Below are positions 17,965 to 25,755 of a stretch of 64,000 bases of DNA, piece by piece (position 1 is the stretch's first letter; each line of letters opens with the position of its first letter). Source of the stretch: Chryseobacterium indologenes (GTDB taxonomy: Bacteria > Bacteroidota > Bacteroidia > Flavobacteriales > Weeksellaceae). The translations under genes and the position numbers were made by a program. The stretch is taken from contig NZ_CP074372.1 in assembly GCF_018362995.1 (NCBI RefSeq), positions 1,674,001 through 1,738,000 of the forward strand, in the 5' to 3' direction. The notes under the pieces were generated by a model. That model searched no databases, was not told the origin of the DNA, and saw only the letters and a list, made by a program, of their open reading frames with translations.

Positions 17965-18983
17965 TAGTCTAGTCTTGCAGTTAAAGTAATTCTATATTCA
18001 TTCGGGGTAAGAGGTGCCAATACATCTATTTGTACATCATTTGGCGATGTTGTCACACAGCTTACATTTATTTTTCTGTTATCGGTATTGCGGTAACAGA
18101 TATAATCAACATTCAGGGTATTCCAGCCATGAGTAATGGGAAAAGTAACGGAAGAGCCGTCTCCGATCTGCCATGTCTTGGATTTAATTTTTGCATCCAG
18201 AACCGCTTTCGTAGATCTGGGAGTCATTGCTTTATTAGGATCAACTCCTGCAATAGCTTCAACGTCTGCAGCAATCTGGATCAGTCCTTTCACAGACTCT
18301 GTAGCATCTACAATGTCAGGAATCCCTTTTTCTATAATCTGATAATTTTTAGGCGCATTGGAAGCATCATCGGTATTGGCAATAAGATGATCACCCACAG
18401 AAACGGGTTCATTGCCCACCCAGCCATTTGATGTAATCACCCATACCATCCCTGTTTTAATGGTAGCTGACGTAACGGGTGATGGAGTCGTCATTGAGCC
18501 TTGAGTAGTAGAAGGAGTGTAACCTCCGGGCTGATAAATCAATGCTCCTGTAAGGCTTTGTCCTACTAAGTTTTCAATATAAGTTTTAATCTTATTGGAT
18601 GACCATGTATAGGTTCCTGACTGAGTAGCATCATTCAGAAAAATAGAGACAATATCTGCGTTGGTAAGATTTCGGCCTGCTACTTTAATAACATGCCCTG
18701 AACTATTGGTAAGGATCTGACTTAGCAATAGAAGTCCACTTGTTTGATCTGTCTGAAATGGATTATTGGTCAGTGGATAATCCGGATGTACATAATTTTG
18801 GGCCAGGTTAATCCAACCTGTTCCGTTCCATTGATGCAGCTGCCCTTTATAATCGATTATCCAACCTGCAGGAACTCCAGTTGTATCAGGTAATGTATCA
18901 TGGTAATGAAATCGGGTACGTTGCAACTCACCAAAAAAATTATCCTGATGTGCGTTATTACTTATTACTGCGTTATTATTCAT
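17964..18983 (-). CDS. Tail fibre proximal/shaft protein, cassette A middle gene
   Basis: A 339-residue protein with a recognisable phage tail-fibre repeat (VKGLIQIAADVEAIAGVD followed by NKAMTPRSTKAV, about residues 229-260), which in other phages builds the fibre shaft. The N-terminal 90 residues include WIIDYKGQLHQWNGTGW, a tryptophan-rich strand motif. The C-terminal small domain (about 265-339) resembles those at the ends of the two adapters. It lies 15 bases after the adapter and overlaps the giant fibre start. Confidence 0.7.
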   Translation of the reverse strand: MNNNAVISNNAHQDNFFGELQRTRFHYHDTLPDTTGVPAGWIIDYKGQLHQWNGTGWINLAQNYVHPDYPLTNNPFQTDQTSGLLLLSQILTNSSGHVIKVAGRNLTNADIVSIFLNDATQSGTYTWSSNKIKTYIENLVGQSLTGALIYQPGGYTPSTTQGSMTTPSPVTSATIKTGMVWVITSNGWVGNEPVSVGDHLIANTDDASNAPKNYQIIEKGIPDIVDATESVKGLIQIAADVEAIAGVDPNKAMTPRSTKAVLDAKIKSKTWQIGDGSSVTFPITHGWNTLNVDYICYRNTDNRKINVSCVTTSPNDVQIDVLAPLTPNEYRITLTARLD

Positions 18984-18998
18984 AGCTTTTTATTTTTT

Positions 18999-19838
18999 TT
19001 ATGGTTTAACTTTTAAAATGAGAATATTAATTGGATTGGCGAGATCGCCTAACATCTTAACCTCTATGGTTTGATTGGTTGCATAATCGTCAATATTTAT
19101 TTTTTTACCTGTAACACTGTCCCGGGCCTGAATGATCACATTTTCCGTTTCCAGTGTATTAGTAAATACGGCACTTCCGGTAACCTGCACTACTGCACTT
19201 GTAGGGGTTTGTGAGATGAGCAAAACCTTATCATAGATCTGCTTATTAAATTCCTGTTGATTTTTCGGACTGCCTACCCCACTATAGTCAAATAACAGCT
19301 TTACTTTATCTTCACTTGTCTGCCCTGAAACAGCTTTTAAGGCTTCAATATCTTCACGACTTTTTTTAATGAAATCGATTATTTCCTGAAGCTCATCCAA
19401 AGAAAGATCATTAGACAACAATATCTTTTTAATCTTTTCTATATCGGATGCCAGGTCTTTATCTGCATCTTTCAATTCATCAACAAAGCCGTCTACCTGT
19501 ATTTTAGTGTATACATTGCCTAACTGCTCAGGACTGTCTACCGTAGCAACATTTTTAATTCCAAGTTTATTTTTCCAGCTGTCAACATGAGCTGGCGTTA
19601 GATTACCGGCATTCAGTAAAGCCAGATATTCCGAATGAGCCGCCGGGTCTGTTAAGTGCTTTTGAAATGCTTCCGCACTGACAAATAATTGAAAAATTTC
19701 TTCAAACCCTTCAATACTTTTCACAGGGATTGAGTCATCTTTGTGATAAAAAGATAAAAACGTGTCTTTAAACTGGGTTTCTGTTGGAAAATCTCCAGTT
19801 TCAAACCAACTGAAAATTGTATGTAATGGTGTACTCAT
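18999..19838 (-). CDS. Short fibre adapter with N-terminal FETGxxPTExQF motif, cassette A
   Basis: A 279-residue paralogue of the cassette B adapter. It starts MSTPLHTIFSWFETGDFPTE, keeps GKxF-like helical middle segments (LSLDELQEIIDFIKKSRED is coiled-coil-like) and ends in a small beta domain. The pair share the start region, the 5' leader and the GNVYTK motif. The first gene of its cassette is the natural site for attachment to the baseplate or sheath. The function is inferred from gene order and fibre neighbours. Confidence 0.6.
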   Translation of the reverse strand: MSTPLHTIFSWFETGDFPTETQFKDTFLSFYHKDDSIPVKSIEGFEEIFQLFVSAEAFQKHLTDPAAHSEYLALLNAGNLTPAHVDSWKNKLGIKNVATVDSPEQLGNVYTKIQVDGFVDELKDADKDLASDIEKIKKILLSNDLSLDELQEIIDFIKKSREDIEALKAVSGQTSEDKVKLLFDYSGVGSPKNQQEFNKQIYDKVLLISQTPTSAVVQVTGSAVFTNTLETENVIIQARDSVTGKKINIDDYATNQTIEVKMLGDLANPINILILKVKP

Positions 19839-19930
19839 TTGATAATTGATAATTAGTTTTGGTAAAATTGATAATTGGGAATGGCTTAAAGATTATTTCT
19901 ATGGCGTGACATTTTAAAGGAGCGTAGAAG

Positions 19931-20130
19931 GTCATATTTGCAGATGAAGCTATATGGCAGTGCATTCACTTAGAAAGAATCAATGAAGCTGATTCCACTT
20001 TTGCGATCTCAAAATATTACAATGATGCTATAAAATCTTTGCTTGAAATTTGAACTGTATGAGCAGTTTGAAGCCGGAACAAGGAAGGCCGCACCTGGCT
20101 TTGGATATTTCTTTCCAATGATAACAGATG
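19931..20130 (+). pseudogene. Possible gene remnant
   Basis: A 40-codon open stretch without a start codon (ADEAIWQCIHLERINEADST, then SKYYNDAIKSLL) runs to a stop at 20051-20053. After a one-base shift the reading continues as KFELYEQFEAGTRKAAPGFG. The composition is protein-like and the frame break looks like decay. I do not recognise the parent gene. The 323-base gap between lysozyme and fibre adapter holds nothing else except a hairpin. Confidence 0.3.
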
Positions 20131-20133
20131 GTT

Positions 20134-20157
20134 TAAAATCCCCACTATTATGTGGGA
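20134..20157 (-). terminator. Terminator of the lysis pair
   Basis: On the minus strand the stem TCCCAC/GTGGGA with a 6-base loop is followed by TTTTAAA, 5 bases after the lysozyme stop codon. Confidence 0.7.
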
Positions 20158-20161
20158 ATTG

Positions 20162-20602
20162 TTATTTAGAAAAGAACAGATCAGCTTCAGCTTTTCTTCT
20201 GCGGATAAGTCCGTTTAGTGTTTTTCCTCCGGCGGTAATGTATTTCGTGGTAAACCAATTTCTGATTGCCTGCTCATCAGCTTTTTTATTAATCAAAGAA
20301 AATAATCCATCTGATCCACCTGTATTGTAAGTATGAGATACAAGAGCATCAAATTGATTTTGAGTAAGGATCACTTTAATTTTACTGTTGACGATTTTTT
20401 CATAAGTTGGTAAAACAGATGAAAATAACTCTATTCCTTTTTCTTTCGTGATCGCTGGATCTTTCATGGTTACTTTCTTTCCTCCGGGATAGTAAGTATT
20501 ACCATACCCAATTGTCGGAATTCCAGCAGAATCCAGATACGGCTTTGAACTGAAACCTTCAAATGATACAATCAGGTTGATTCCTTTTTGTGATGTTTTC
20601 AT
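20162..20602 (-). CDS. GH24 lysozyme (phage-type endolysin)
   Basis: A 146-residue muramidase-like protein. The catalytic triad spacing of GH24 enzymes (Glu, 8 residues, Asp, 5 residues, Thr) is intact: Glu15 in SFEG, Asp24 in YLDSAG and Thr30 in GIPTIGYG. QNQFDALVSHTYNTGG and the C-terminal RRRKAEADLF are also typical. There is no signal peptide, so it needs a holin to reach the wall. It starts inside the end of the u-spanin-like gene (4-base overlap), forming a lysis pair. It would cut peptidoglycan and release assembled particles. Confidence 0.92.
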   Translation of the reverse strand: MKTSQKGINLIVSFEGFSSKPYLDSAGIPTIGYGNTYYPGGKKVTMKDPAITKEKGIELFSSVLPTYEKIVNSKIKVILTQNQFDALVSHTYNTGGSDGLFSLINKKADEQAIRNWFTTKYITAGGKTLNGLIRRRKAEADLFFSK

Positions 20603-21168
20603 AGCTTAAAATATTTATAGGTGAAAAAGATGAGTATTAAAGTAATTCCAAGAATTGTAATGAAAATCCAGGCTACGATTTCAAATCCGTTTGATTCAAT
20701 TTTTTTGGTTTCTTCAGAAACTTTTGAAGCCACTTCTCTGATGGTTTCTTTTGAACTCGTTTTCTGCGTCAAATCTTGAATAACATGGATGGATTCCTCT
20801 TTTTTAACCTCTGCTTTTTCATGATTAATCTTTGCATAATGGTTATTGATGGAATATTCTGCATTTCCCATAATGGAAATACTCTGAATGGTATCACGCC
20901 CTATCACATTATGAAAAACAAAGGGATTAGATGCATCAGATTTCCCTTTAATCAACAGATCTCCCGACATTTCATTGGTCTCTTCCTTCAAGGTTACATC
21001 AGCTGATTTACTTTGAGTTGATTGTGAACTTTGTAAGCTTGAAGAATCAACTTTCACTTTTTCTGTTTCTTTTGTATTCTCTTTGTATGTGGTTGTGATT
21101 TTTTGTTTGCTTCGGCAGCCCAATATAAAGCTGCTCAATATGATTAATAGCAGAATTTTCGCTTTCAT
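20599..21168 (-). CDS. u-spanin-like lipoprotein with C-terminal transmembrane helix
   Basis: A 189-residue protein with a lipobox (SSFILGC, Cys18), a Ser/Lys/Glu-rich coiled-coil-prone periplasmic part (about 25-155, with repeated KETEK, SKETIREVASKVSEETKK) and a single C-terminal helix (IVAWIFITILGITLILIFF). Outer-membrane lipid at one end and an inner-membrane helix at the other is the architecture of unimolecular spanins, which fuse the two membranes in the last step of phage lysis. The overlapping lysozyme gene supports this. Family assignment is by architecture only; spanins share little sequence. Confidence 0.7.
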   Translation of the reverse strand: MKAKILLLIILSSFILGCRSKQKITTTYKENTKETEKVKVDSSSLQSSQSTQSKSADVTLKEETNEMSGDLLIKGKSDASNPFVFHNVIGRDTIQSISIMGNAEYSINNHYAKINHEKAEVKKEESIHVIQDLTQKTSSKETIREVASKVSEETKKIESNGFEIVAWIFITILGITLILIFFTYKYFKL

Positions 21169-21208
21169 TAGTTTTAGTTTTTAAAAATTGAACAGGTTTA
21201 TAGCTTTG

Positions 21209-21237
21209 ATTTCAATTCCAGTAAATCTGATTGAAAT
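21209..21237 (-). terminator. Weak hairpin after AAA+ ATPase gene
   Basis: An 8-base stem (21209-21216 with 21230-21237) lies just past the ATPase stop codon, without a strong T tract. It may only reduce read-through into the lysis pair. Confidence 0.3.
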
Positions 21238-21245
21238 TCAAATTT

Positions 21246-22562
21246 TTACATAAATATTTTATCTTCTTTTACATATTCCTTTTTGATGCTGTCTAATAAC
21301 ATGTCTACATTTACTTTGTAACCAGACTCTTTTAATGCAATTGTCTTTAAACTTACATCCTGTATGATATTCATAATATTAGAACCGGTTAATTCATACC
21401 GTTGGGCAATTTGTTCCAGATCAATATCTTCAAGTTGTAATTGTTCTGGTATGTTTTGCTGCCAGATACGCAGACGCTCTTCATGCTTTGGATTATTGAA
21501 TTGTATGCAGCTATGAAAGCGTCGCGTAAAGGCTTTATCCATATTATTTTTAAAGTTGGATGCCAGAATAATAAGTCCTGAAAATGTTTCTATCCTTTGC
21601 AGCAAATAAGAAACTTCCTGATTGGCATATTTGTCATGAGCATCTTTTACGGAGGTTCGTTTTCCGAAAATGGCGTCTGCTTCATCAAAAAATAAAATCC
21701 AGTTTTTATTTTCTGCTTTGTCGAACAGTTTAGATAATTGTTTTTCTGTTTCTCCGATGTACTTTGAGACCAGCATAGAAACATCCACTCTGAAAACAGG
21801 GCGTTGGGTATATTTCCCTAAAAGACTGGCGGCAAGCGTTTTTCCTGTTCCCGGTTCTCCATGAAACAATACCCTGAACCCTGGTTTAAGTTTTGTCTGC
21901 ATGTCCCAGTCTTCCATAAGAATCCGGCTGCTATTGTACCAGTTCTCAATACACTTAAGTTCATCCAGTGTAGTTTGAGGAAGTATCAAATCTGTCCATG
22001 ACCGATGGGTTTGTATTCGTTCTGCCGGAAAATCATTGCTCATTTTCGGTAATAATTCCAGGCCAAAAATGATTTTATTAAAGGCTTCTTCATGAACACT
22101 TATCTGACTGTTCATTGATGCATTCTCTTGAGCTGAACCTGAAAAAACAATGAGTTCTTCTTTACTCAAAACCGACTTCGGGCCGAAATAATCCAGTGCT
22201 TTTAATCGTTCTGAAATACTATCCCCTCCTAAAATGTATTGAGCAGCGTGAACTGTAGGATAAAAGAGCCTGCCGCTATCGTTGGTTGAACAGAAGTCAA
22301 ACAGCGCACTACCCGGAAACTCCAAATAAATGCGTTTCAGCAATGATGGATCCAAACGTGGTAATAAAGCCATTAAAAGAATCACAACTTCCTGGTGGGC
22401 AAGCTCTTTCCCTGAAATATAATCTCCTAATTGAAAGTTTTCATGGTTACTGGTATTAAATTCAGGGGCTCCTACACTAAAATCCTCTGATGGATTGTTT
22501 ATACGCCATGTAATAACCTTTTCTAAATGAGTAAATAATTTTTGTAATTGTTCTGACTCCAT
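21246..22562 (-). CDS. AAA+ ATPase, Pvc15/Afp15-like (second copy)
   Basis: A 438-residue protein. An N-terminal helical region of about 200 residues is followed by a complete AAA+ module: Walker A GEPGTGKT near residue 237, Walker B ILFFDEAD near 288, then a sensor and arginine-finger region (SNFKNNMDKAFTRRF). Afp15/Pvc15 ATPases are needed for assembly or stability of injection particles, perhaps acting on tape measure or effector loading. A paralogue begins at 62809 on the other strand. This copy lies among fibre and lysis genes, away from the tape-measure gene, so it may serve the accessory proteins. Catalytic residues look intact. Confidence 0.85.
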   Translation of the reverse strand: MESEQLQKLFTHLEKVITWRINNPSEDFSVGAPEFNTSNHENFQLGDYISGKELAHQEVVILLMALLPRLDPSLLKRIYLEFPGSALFDFCSTNDSGRLFYPTVHAAQYILGGDSISERLKALDYFGPKSVLSKEELIVFSGSAQENASMNSQISVHEEAFNKIIFGLELLPKMSNDFPAERIQTHRSWTDLILPQTTLDELKCIENWYNSSRILMEDWDMQTKLKPGFRVLFHGEPGTGKTLAASLLGKYTQRPVFRVDVSMLVSKYIGETEKQLSKLFDKAENKNWILFFDEADAIFGKRTSVKDAHDKYANQEVSYLLQRIETFSGLIILASNFKNNMDKAFTRRFHSCIQFNNPKHEERLRIWQQNIPEQLQLEDIDLEQIAQRYELTGSNIMNIIQDVSLKTIALKESGYKVNVDMLLDSIKKEYVKEDKIFM

Positions 22563-22647
22563 TGGTTTTTATGCTTTTTAAGATCTGGTGTACTGCTTCT
22601 TTTTTATTTTTAAGATACTTCCACCTATCTTGTGTTTATTTTAAAAA

Positions 22648-22896
22648 ACCTCAACCGGAAAGTAGCTCACATTCGAGTATCTCTCCACAACCGCCAAAGC
22701 AGCTGTTATTGGAAAGTTGCTCCATCATTGGAGTCCTGCTTTTTTAAAGAGTCAATCTACGTCTGAAAGAGAACAGCAGATCCGAAGACACGTCACTCTA
22801 CTTCCGGGAGGAGATTCTAATGCTTACACATCAGAAAATTCCGGGATTTCAGGCGCGAAGAGGTGTCCTGCTAATGAGAATCTCTCCGATTGAGGT
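22648..22896. repeat. Tandem 249-base unit 1, bounded by inverted repeats
   Basis: Unit 1 is 249 bases with ends ACCTCAACCGGAAA and (complement) ACCTCAATCGGAGA, an imperfect 14-base terminal inverted repeat. Unit 2 at 22979-23227 has the same length and about 94 percent identity by my count. Inside is a hairpin region (about 22810-22885, GGAGATTCTAATGC pairing imperfectly with GCTAATGAGAATCTC) and a 25-codon frame on the minus strand. Confidence 0.85.
22651..22728 (-). CDS. Predicted 25-residue three-cysteine peptide, copy 1
   Basis: The minus strand reads MMEQLSNNSCFGGCG then EILECELLSG and stop. AGGA lies 6 bases before the first ATG, and a 5-base stem (CTCCA/TGGAG) puts the start codon in its loop. 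Between the two units this 78-base frame has one difference, while the 85-base middle part has about 13, so it may be under selection. Three cysteines, two glycines between them and acidic flanks are visible. No family is recognised. It lies between an accessory-protein gene and the AAA+ ATPase, on their strand. Confidence 0.45.
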   Translation of the reverse strand: MMEQLSNNSCFGGCGEILECELLSG

Positions 22897-22978
22897 ATGT
22901 TTTATGTTTTATATATTTAAATAGTGTGCAACACACCTCAAGGATGGTTATATTATATTTGGTAGTTTGCTTAAAGAA

Positions 22979-23227
22979 ACCTCAACCGGAAAGTAGCTCA
23001 CATTCGAGTATCTCTCCACAACTGCCAAAGCAGCTGTTATTGGAAAGTTGCTCCATCATGGGGGTCCTGCTTTTTTAAAGAGTTAATCTACGCCTGAAAG
23101 AGAACAGCAGATCCAAAGATCTATTACTCTGCTTCCGGGAAGAGATTCTAATGCTTACACATCAGAAAATTCCGGGATTCCAGGCGCGAAGAGGTGTCCT
23201 GCTAATGAGAATCTCTCCGATTGAGGT
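22979..23227. repeat. Tandem 249-base unit 2, bounded by inverted repeats
   Basis: The direct repeat of unit 1, with 82 bases between the two. The differences cluster around 23100-23145; the peptide frame and the hairpin end are almost unchanged. The flanking bases (TTAAA on one side, ATGT on the other) are also shared, so the duplication extends slightly beyond the inverted repeats. Confidence 0.85.
22982..23059 (-). CDS. Predicted 25-residue three-cysteine peptide, copy 2
   Basis: Identical to copy 1 except that the residue before the second cysteine is Ser instead of Gly (CFGSCG). It has the same AGGA-like site upstream. The start-codon stem is weakened by two base changes. As for copy 1, expression is not proven. 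Confidence 0.45.
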   Translation of the reverse strand: MMEQLSNNSCFGSCGEILECELLSG

Positions 23228-23237
23228 ATGTGTGTGA

Positions 23238-23975
23238 TTAATCAATAAGATAATTAACCAAATCGTTCATGTCCCGTCCCAAGATAATTTTTATCGTAAC
23301 GGGATGCGATGTATATTTTCTTCCATTGATGTCAATCTCCAAAAGCATCTGAATAAGAGAAAATGGCTTTCTATGATGAACCGTATATCTGAATGAACCC
23401 GGTCTGGTAAGTGTTCCCGATGGATAAAATTCATTGAACTCTGATCCGGGTTTAAAATAATGAATAGGATTAATGTCCAGAATCATTTCTTTAGAGGTCA
23501 CAGGATATTCTGACGTTCTGCCCAAGGATTGTGCATCTAGCAGCTGTTCTTTGTAAAAGCCTGCATCTTTCATCCCACCCTTGACCTTTTTTTTCTGTTT
23601 GTAACGTTTTATAATAATCTTAGGCTTGTATTTATCAATATCTAATTCGTTTGATAATTTTACTTTTAAATATTTATAGCTTACACTTCTGCTGAAAGCA
23701 TGTACATAATTCTCTATCTGCGGTGGTTCGCTTCCATATTCTGCTTCCAGGTTGATGTGTCCCCGTCCTGATTTTTCAATGTTTCCGGCACGATAGAAAT
23801 GATAATATTTTGCAGTCCAATCTGCTGATGCTTTTACATCCAGTCCGAAATTAAGCTCATTTAAATGAAGATAATTATCTATGAATCTTCCAAACTGGCT
23901 TTCTGTAGGATATTTACCGGTTTCAAAATAGGTTTTCAGCTCCTCTCTTGGGATTAATGTATTGTTTTCTTCCAT
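23238..23975 (-). CDS. Accessory protein with N-terminal FETGxxPTxxQF motif
   Basis: A 245-residue protein starting with the motif LKTYFETGKYPTESQF (residues 10-25) followed by IDNYLHLNE. The remainder is predicted beta with basic patches (KPKIIIKRYKQKKKVKGG) and a C-terminal region with YTVHHRKPF and INGRKYTSHPVTIKIILG. The motif is shared with the two genes upstream and, more distantly, with both fibre adapters, but the rest differs from all of them. There is no signal peptide. It could be a loaded cargo or a surface part of the particle; the function is unknown. Confidence 0.6.
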   Translation of the reverse strand: MEENNTLIPREELKTYFETGKYPTESQFGRFIDNYLHLNELNFGLDVKASADWTAKYYHFYRAGNIEKSGRGHINLEAEYGSEPPQIENYVHAFSRSVSYKYLKVKLSNELDIDKYKPKIIIKRYKQKKKVKGGMKDAGFYKEQLLDAQSLGRTSEYPVTSKEMILDINPIHYFKPGSEFNEFYPSGTLTRPGSFRYTVHHRKPFSLIQMLLEIDINGRKYTSHPVTIKIILGRDMNDLVNYLID

Positions 23976-24044
23976 GGTATTTTAGTTTTCTTTGTTTGCT
24001 TATTCTTTCCGTGTTCCGGAGCTGATTGCCAATTACGATGTAAA

Positions 24045-24115
24045 GTTCAAAATTGATTCTTTTTTTGGTGCTATAAAAATTTTCCAGCCTCTCTATCCTG
24101 TAGTTGCAGCAACTC
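24045..24115 (-). repeat. Leader element, copy c
   Basis: Begins about 70 bases upstream of the gene at 23238-23975. The end reads CTGTAGTTGCAGCAACTC. Confidence 0.65.
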
Positions 24116-24240
24116 ATATCTTACTAATAAACAAAACATTACACCTACAATTAACAACTCACGTTTCTTCATCATCCGCAATACATTTCCTGTTTCTGTG
24201 TTCACAGAATTTATGAGTTGCTTTTAAAAAATAGATATGA

Positions 24241-24313
24241 CAGCCGTCGTTTCGCTTTTCGGATGAAATTCTAGTGTGAAAAGTTTTCATCGCCGAGTAT
24301 CTTACCGGATTGA
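24241..24313. other. Structured stretch resembling the end of the 249-base units
   Basis: A 7-base stem GATGAAA/TTTCATC, then CGAGTATCTTACCGGATTGAGGT, parts of which match CGAGTATCTCTCC and CCGATTGAGGT in the tandem units. It lies in the 625-base gene-free gap 23976-24600, which otherwise contains leader elements c and d. Confidence 0.35.
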
Positions 24314-24431
24314 GGTTGTATTTTTAGTAATGAAAATGTAATGGATTACTTCTCTGCCGCCTTGTGACCTCAAGATAGAAAGGATACGGCTTGTTTTGTT
24401 ATCAATAGTAATTACTATATTATGATATACA

Positions 24432-24502
24432 GTTCAAAATTAATCACTTTCCTGTTCTTATAAAAGTTTTTTGCTGTATCTGTACTGTAGTTGCAGTAAC
24501 TC
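24432..24502 (-). repeat. Leader element, copy d
   Basis: Contains GTTCAAAATTAAT, TAAAAGTTTTTTGC and CTGTAGTTGCAGTAACTC. It lies between two accessory genes on the minus strand, about 455 bases upstream of the gene at 23238-23975. Confidence 0.65.
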
Positions 24503-24600
24503 TTATTTTATAGAATCAGTTGATTTTTGCCTGATTTCAAAATTCACACTGGCTCCATTTTGGCGAAATTTAATGATGTTACCCAAATATTCCAATCTGA

Positions 24601-25464
24601 TTAGTTTTCATTGATGATATAATTACATTCGATTCTTATATTTCTTACTTTTTCTACCTGACCACCCCACCAGGCATCCTGGCTTTGTCCAGCATATAAA
24701 ACTCCGGCTACTAAAGGCGTGTCAAGATCCGCATCATACACATTACATTGTATGGATTGATTGATTTCCCGAAGATCTGCATTATAATAGAGATACAGGA
24801 AATCCCATACATCATAATGGTCGGTAACAGAATCTTCAGTTTTATATTTATCCCCCCAATATTGTGAGTATGCCCTATATTGGATAGGTATTTCAGTTTT
24901 ATTAATAAACTTAATATTTGTATTGACAACACTTACTTTTTGTTGAATATCTTCTTTATGAATCTCTATGGGTATATTATAGTTATTCAGCTCCCCAAAG
25001 TCATACCCATCAGGAATTGCAGGCAGATTGTTTCCGAATAATCTACGAATGTAATAGCTCGCACTTAATTGATAACCAAAACTATAGTATTCGGTTCCTT
25101 TTAAATCACCACCTCCTGTTATTTTCTTAATTTTGATTGTATAAGGTGCACTACCTAATAAGTATTGTCTCACTGTACCCATTTTGGTGGAATCTCTCAT
25201 TGTGATTACCTGATCTTCTTCATCTGATGAAGTGACAACAATCTGGATTTCCAGATCTCCAACGTTATTTAAAGAATAATATATAAATGTATTATCAATA
25301 TATGCCATTTGGTTAAGAAAAATCATCATTTCTCTTTTTGTCTGAACATCTTCCTTATGTCTTAAAGAATCTATCAGATCCGAGAATTGGTTTTGTGTAG
25401 GATGTTTACCTGTTTCAAAATAAGTTTTTAATTGATCTCTTGGGGTTATTTTATTTTCTTCCAT
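24601..25464 (-). CDS. Accessory protein with FETGxxPTQxQF motif, paralogue 1
   Basis: A 287-residue protein, MEENKITPRDQLKTYFETGK onward, with the PTQNQFSDLIDSLRH motif complete by residue 35. After a helical link, residues about 50-150 form one beta region. A second domain (about 175-287) contains IKFINKTEIPIQYR, DHYDVWDFLYLYYNADL and the C-terminal signature YAGQSQDAWWGG followed by IRIECNYIINEN. It is clearly paralogous along its whole length to the protein at 25756-26613. No catalytic motif is apparent. There is no signal peptide, as expected for a protein packed or assembled in the cytoplasm. Confidence 0.6.
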   Translation of the reverse strand: MEENKITPRDQLKTYFETGKHPTQNQFSDLIDSLRHKEDVQTKREMMIFLNQMAYIDNTFIYYSLNNVGDLEIQIVVTSSDEEDQVITMRDSTKMGTVRQYLLGSAPYTIKIKKITGGGDLKGTEYYSFGYQLSASYYIRRLFGNNLPAIPDGYDFGELNNYNIPIEIHKEDIQQKVSVVNTNIKFINKTEIPIQYRAYSQYWGDKYKTEDSVTDHYDVWDFLYLYYNADLREINQSIQCNVYDADLDTPLVAGVLYAGQSQDAWWGGQVEKVRNIRIECNYIINEN

Positions 25465-25530
25465 GATATTTTATTATTCTTTACAACTTAGTTGCCTTTG
25501 GGTTCAATGGTTATTTTTGTTATGTTTTTA

Positions 25531-25600
25531 AAGTTTTGGACTTATTCTTTTGTAATTCCTGTAAAGTTTTTGGTTACTCTTTTCTGCAGTTGCAGACCTT
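25531..25600 (-). repeat. Leader element, copy e (degenerate)
   Basis: About 70 bases upstream of the gene at 24601-25464. The core has become CTGCAGTTGCAG, a fuller palindrome than in the other copies. Confidence 0.55.
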
Positions 25601-25755
25601 TTAGTTTTAAGAATCGGAGGATAGATTACTTGATTTTGAAATTTACACTCCTTTATTTTGAAGTCTATTTTGGCAAATTTGATTATGCCAGTATCTTTAT
25701 TTCACGAGTATAAATATTTTGTGCTATTGATTGCTGCTCAGATATTCTGGTCTGA

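Noticed and set aside
22562..23078. Plus-strand frames ending KKPQPESSSHSS in both tandem units
   Set aside because: They have no shared start, their N-terminal parts are unrelated, and two to three codons differ; the minus-strand frame has matching starts and fewer changes.
24071..24175. Minus-strand 34-codon frame MMKKRELLIVGVMFCLLV with a hydrophobic centre, resembling a type I toxin
   Set aside because: It overlaps leader element c and is not preserved in the other copies of that element.
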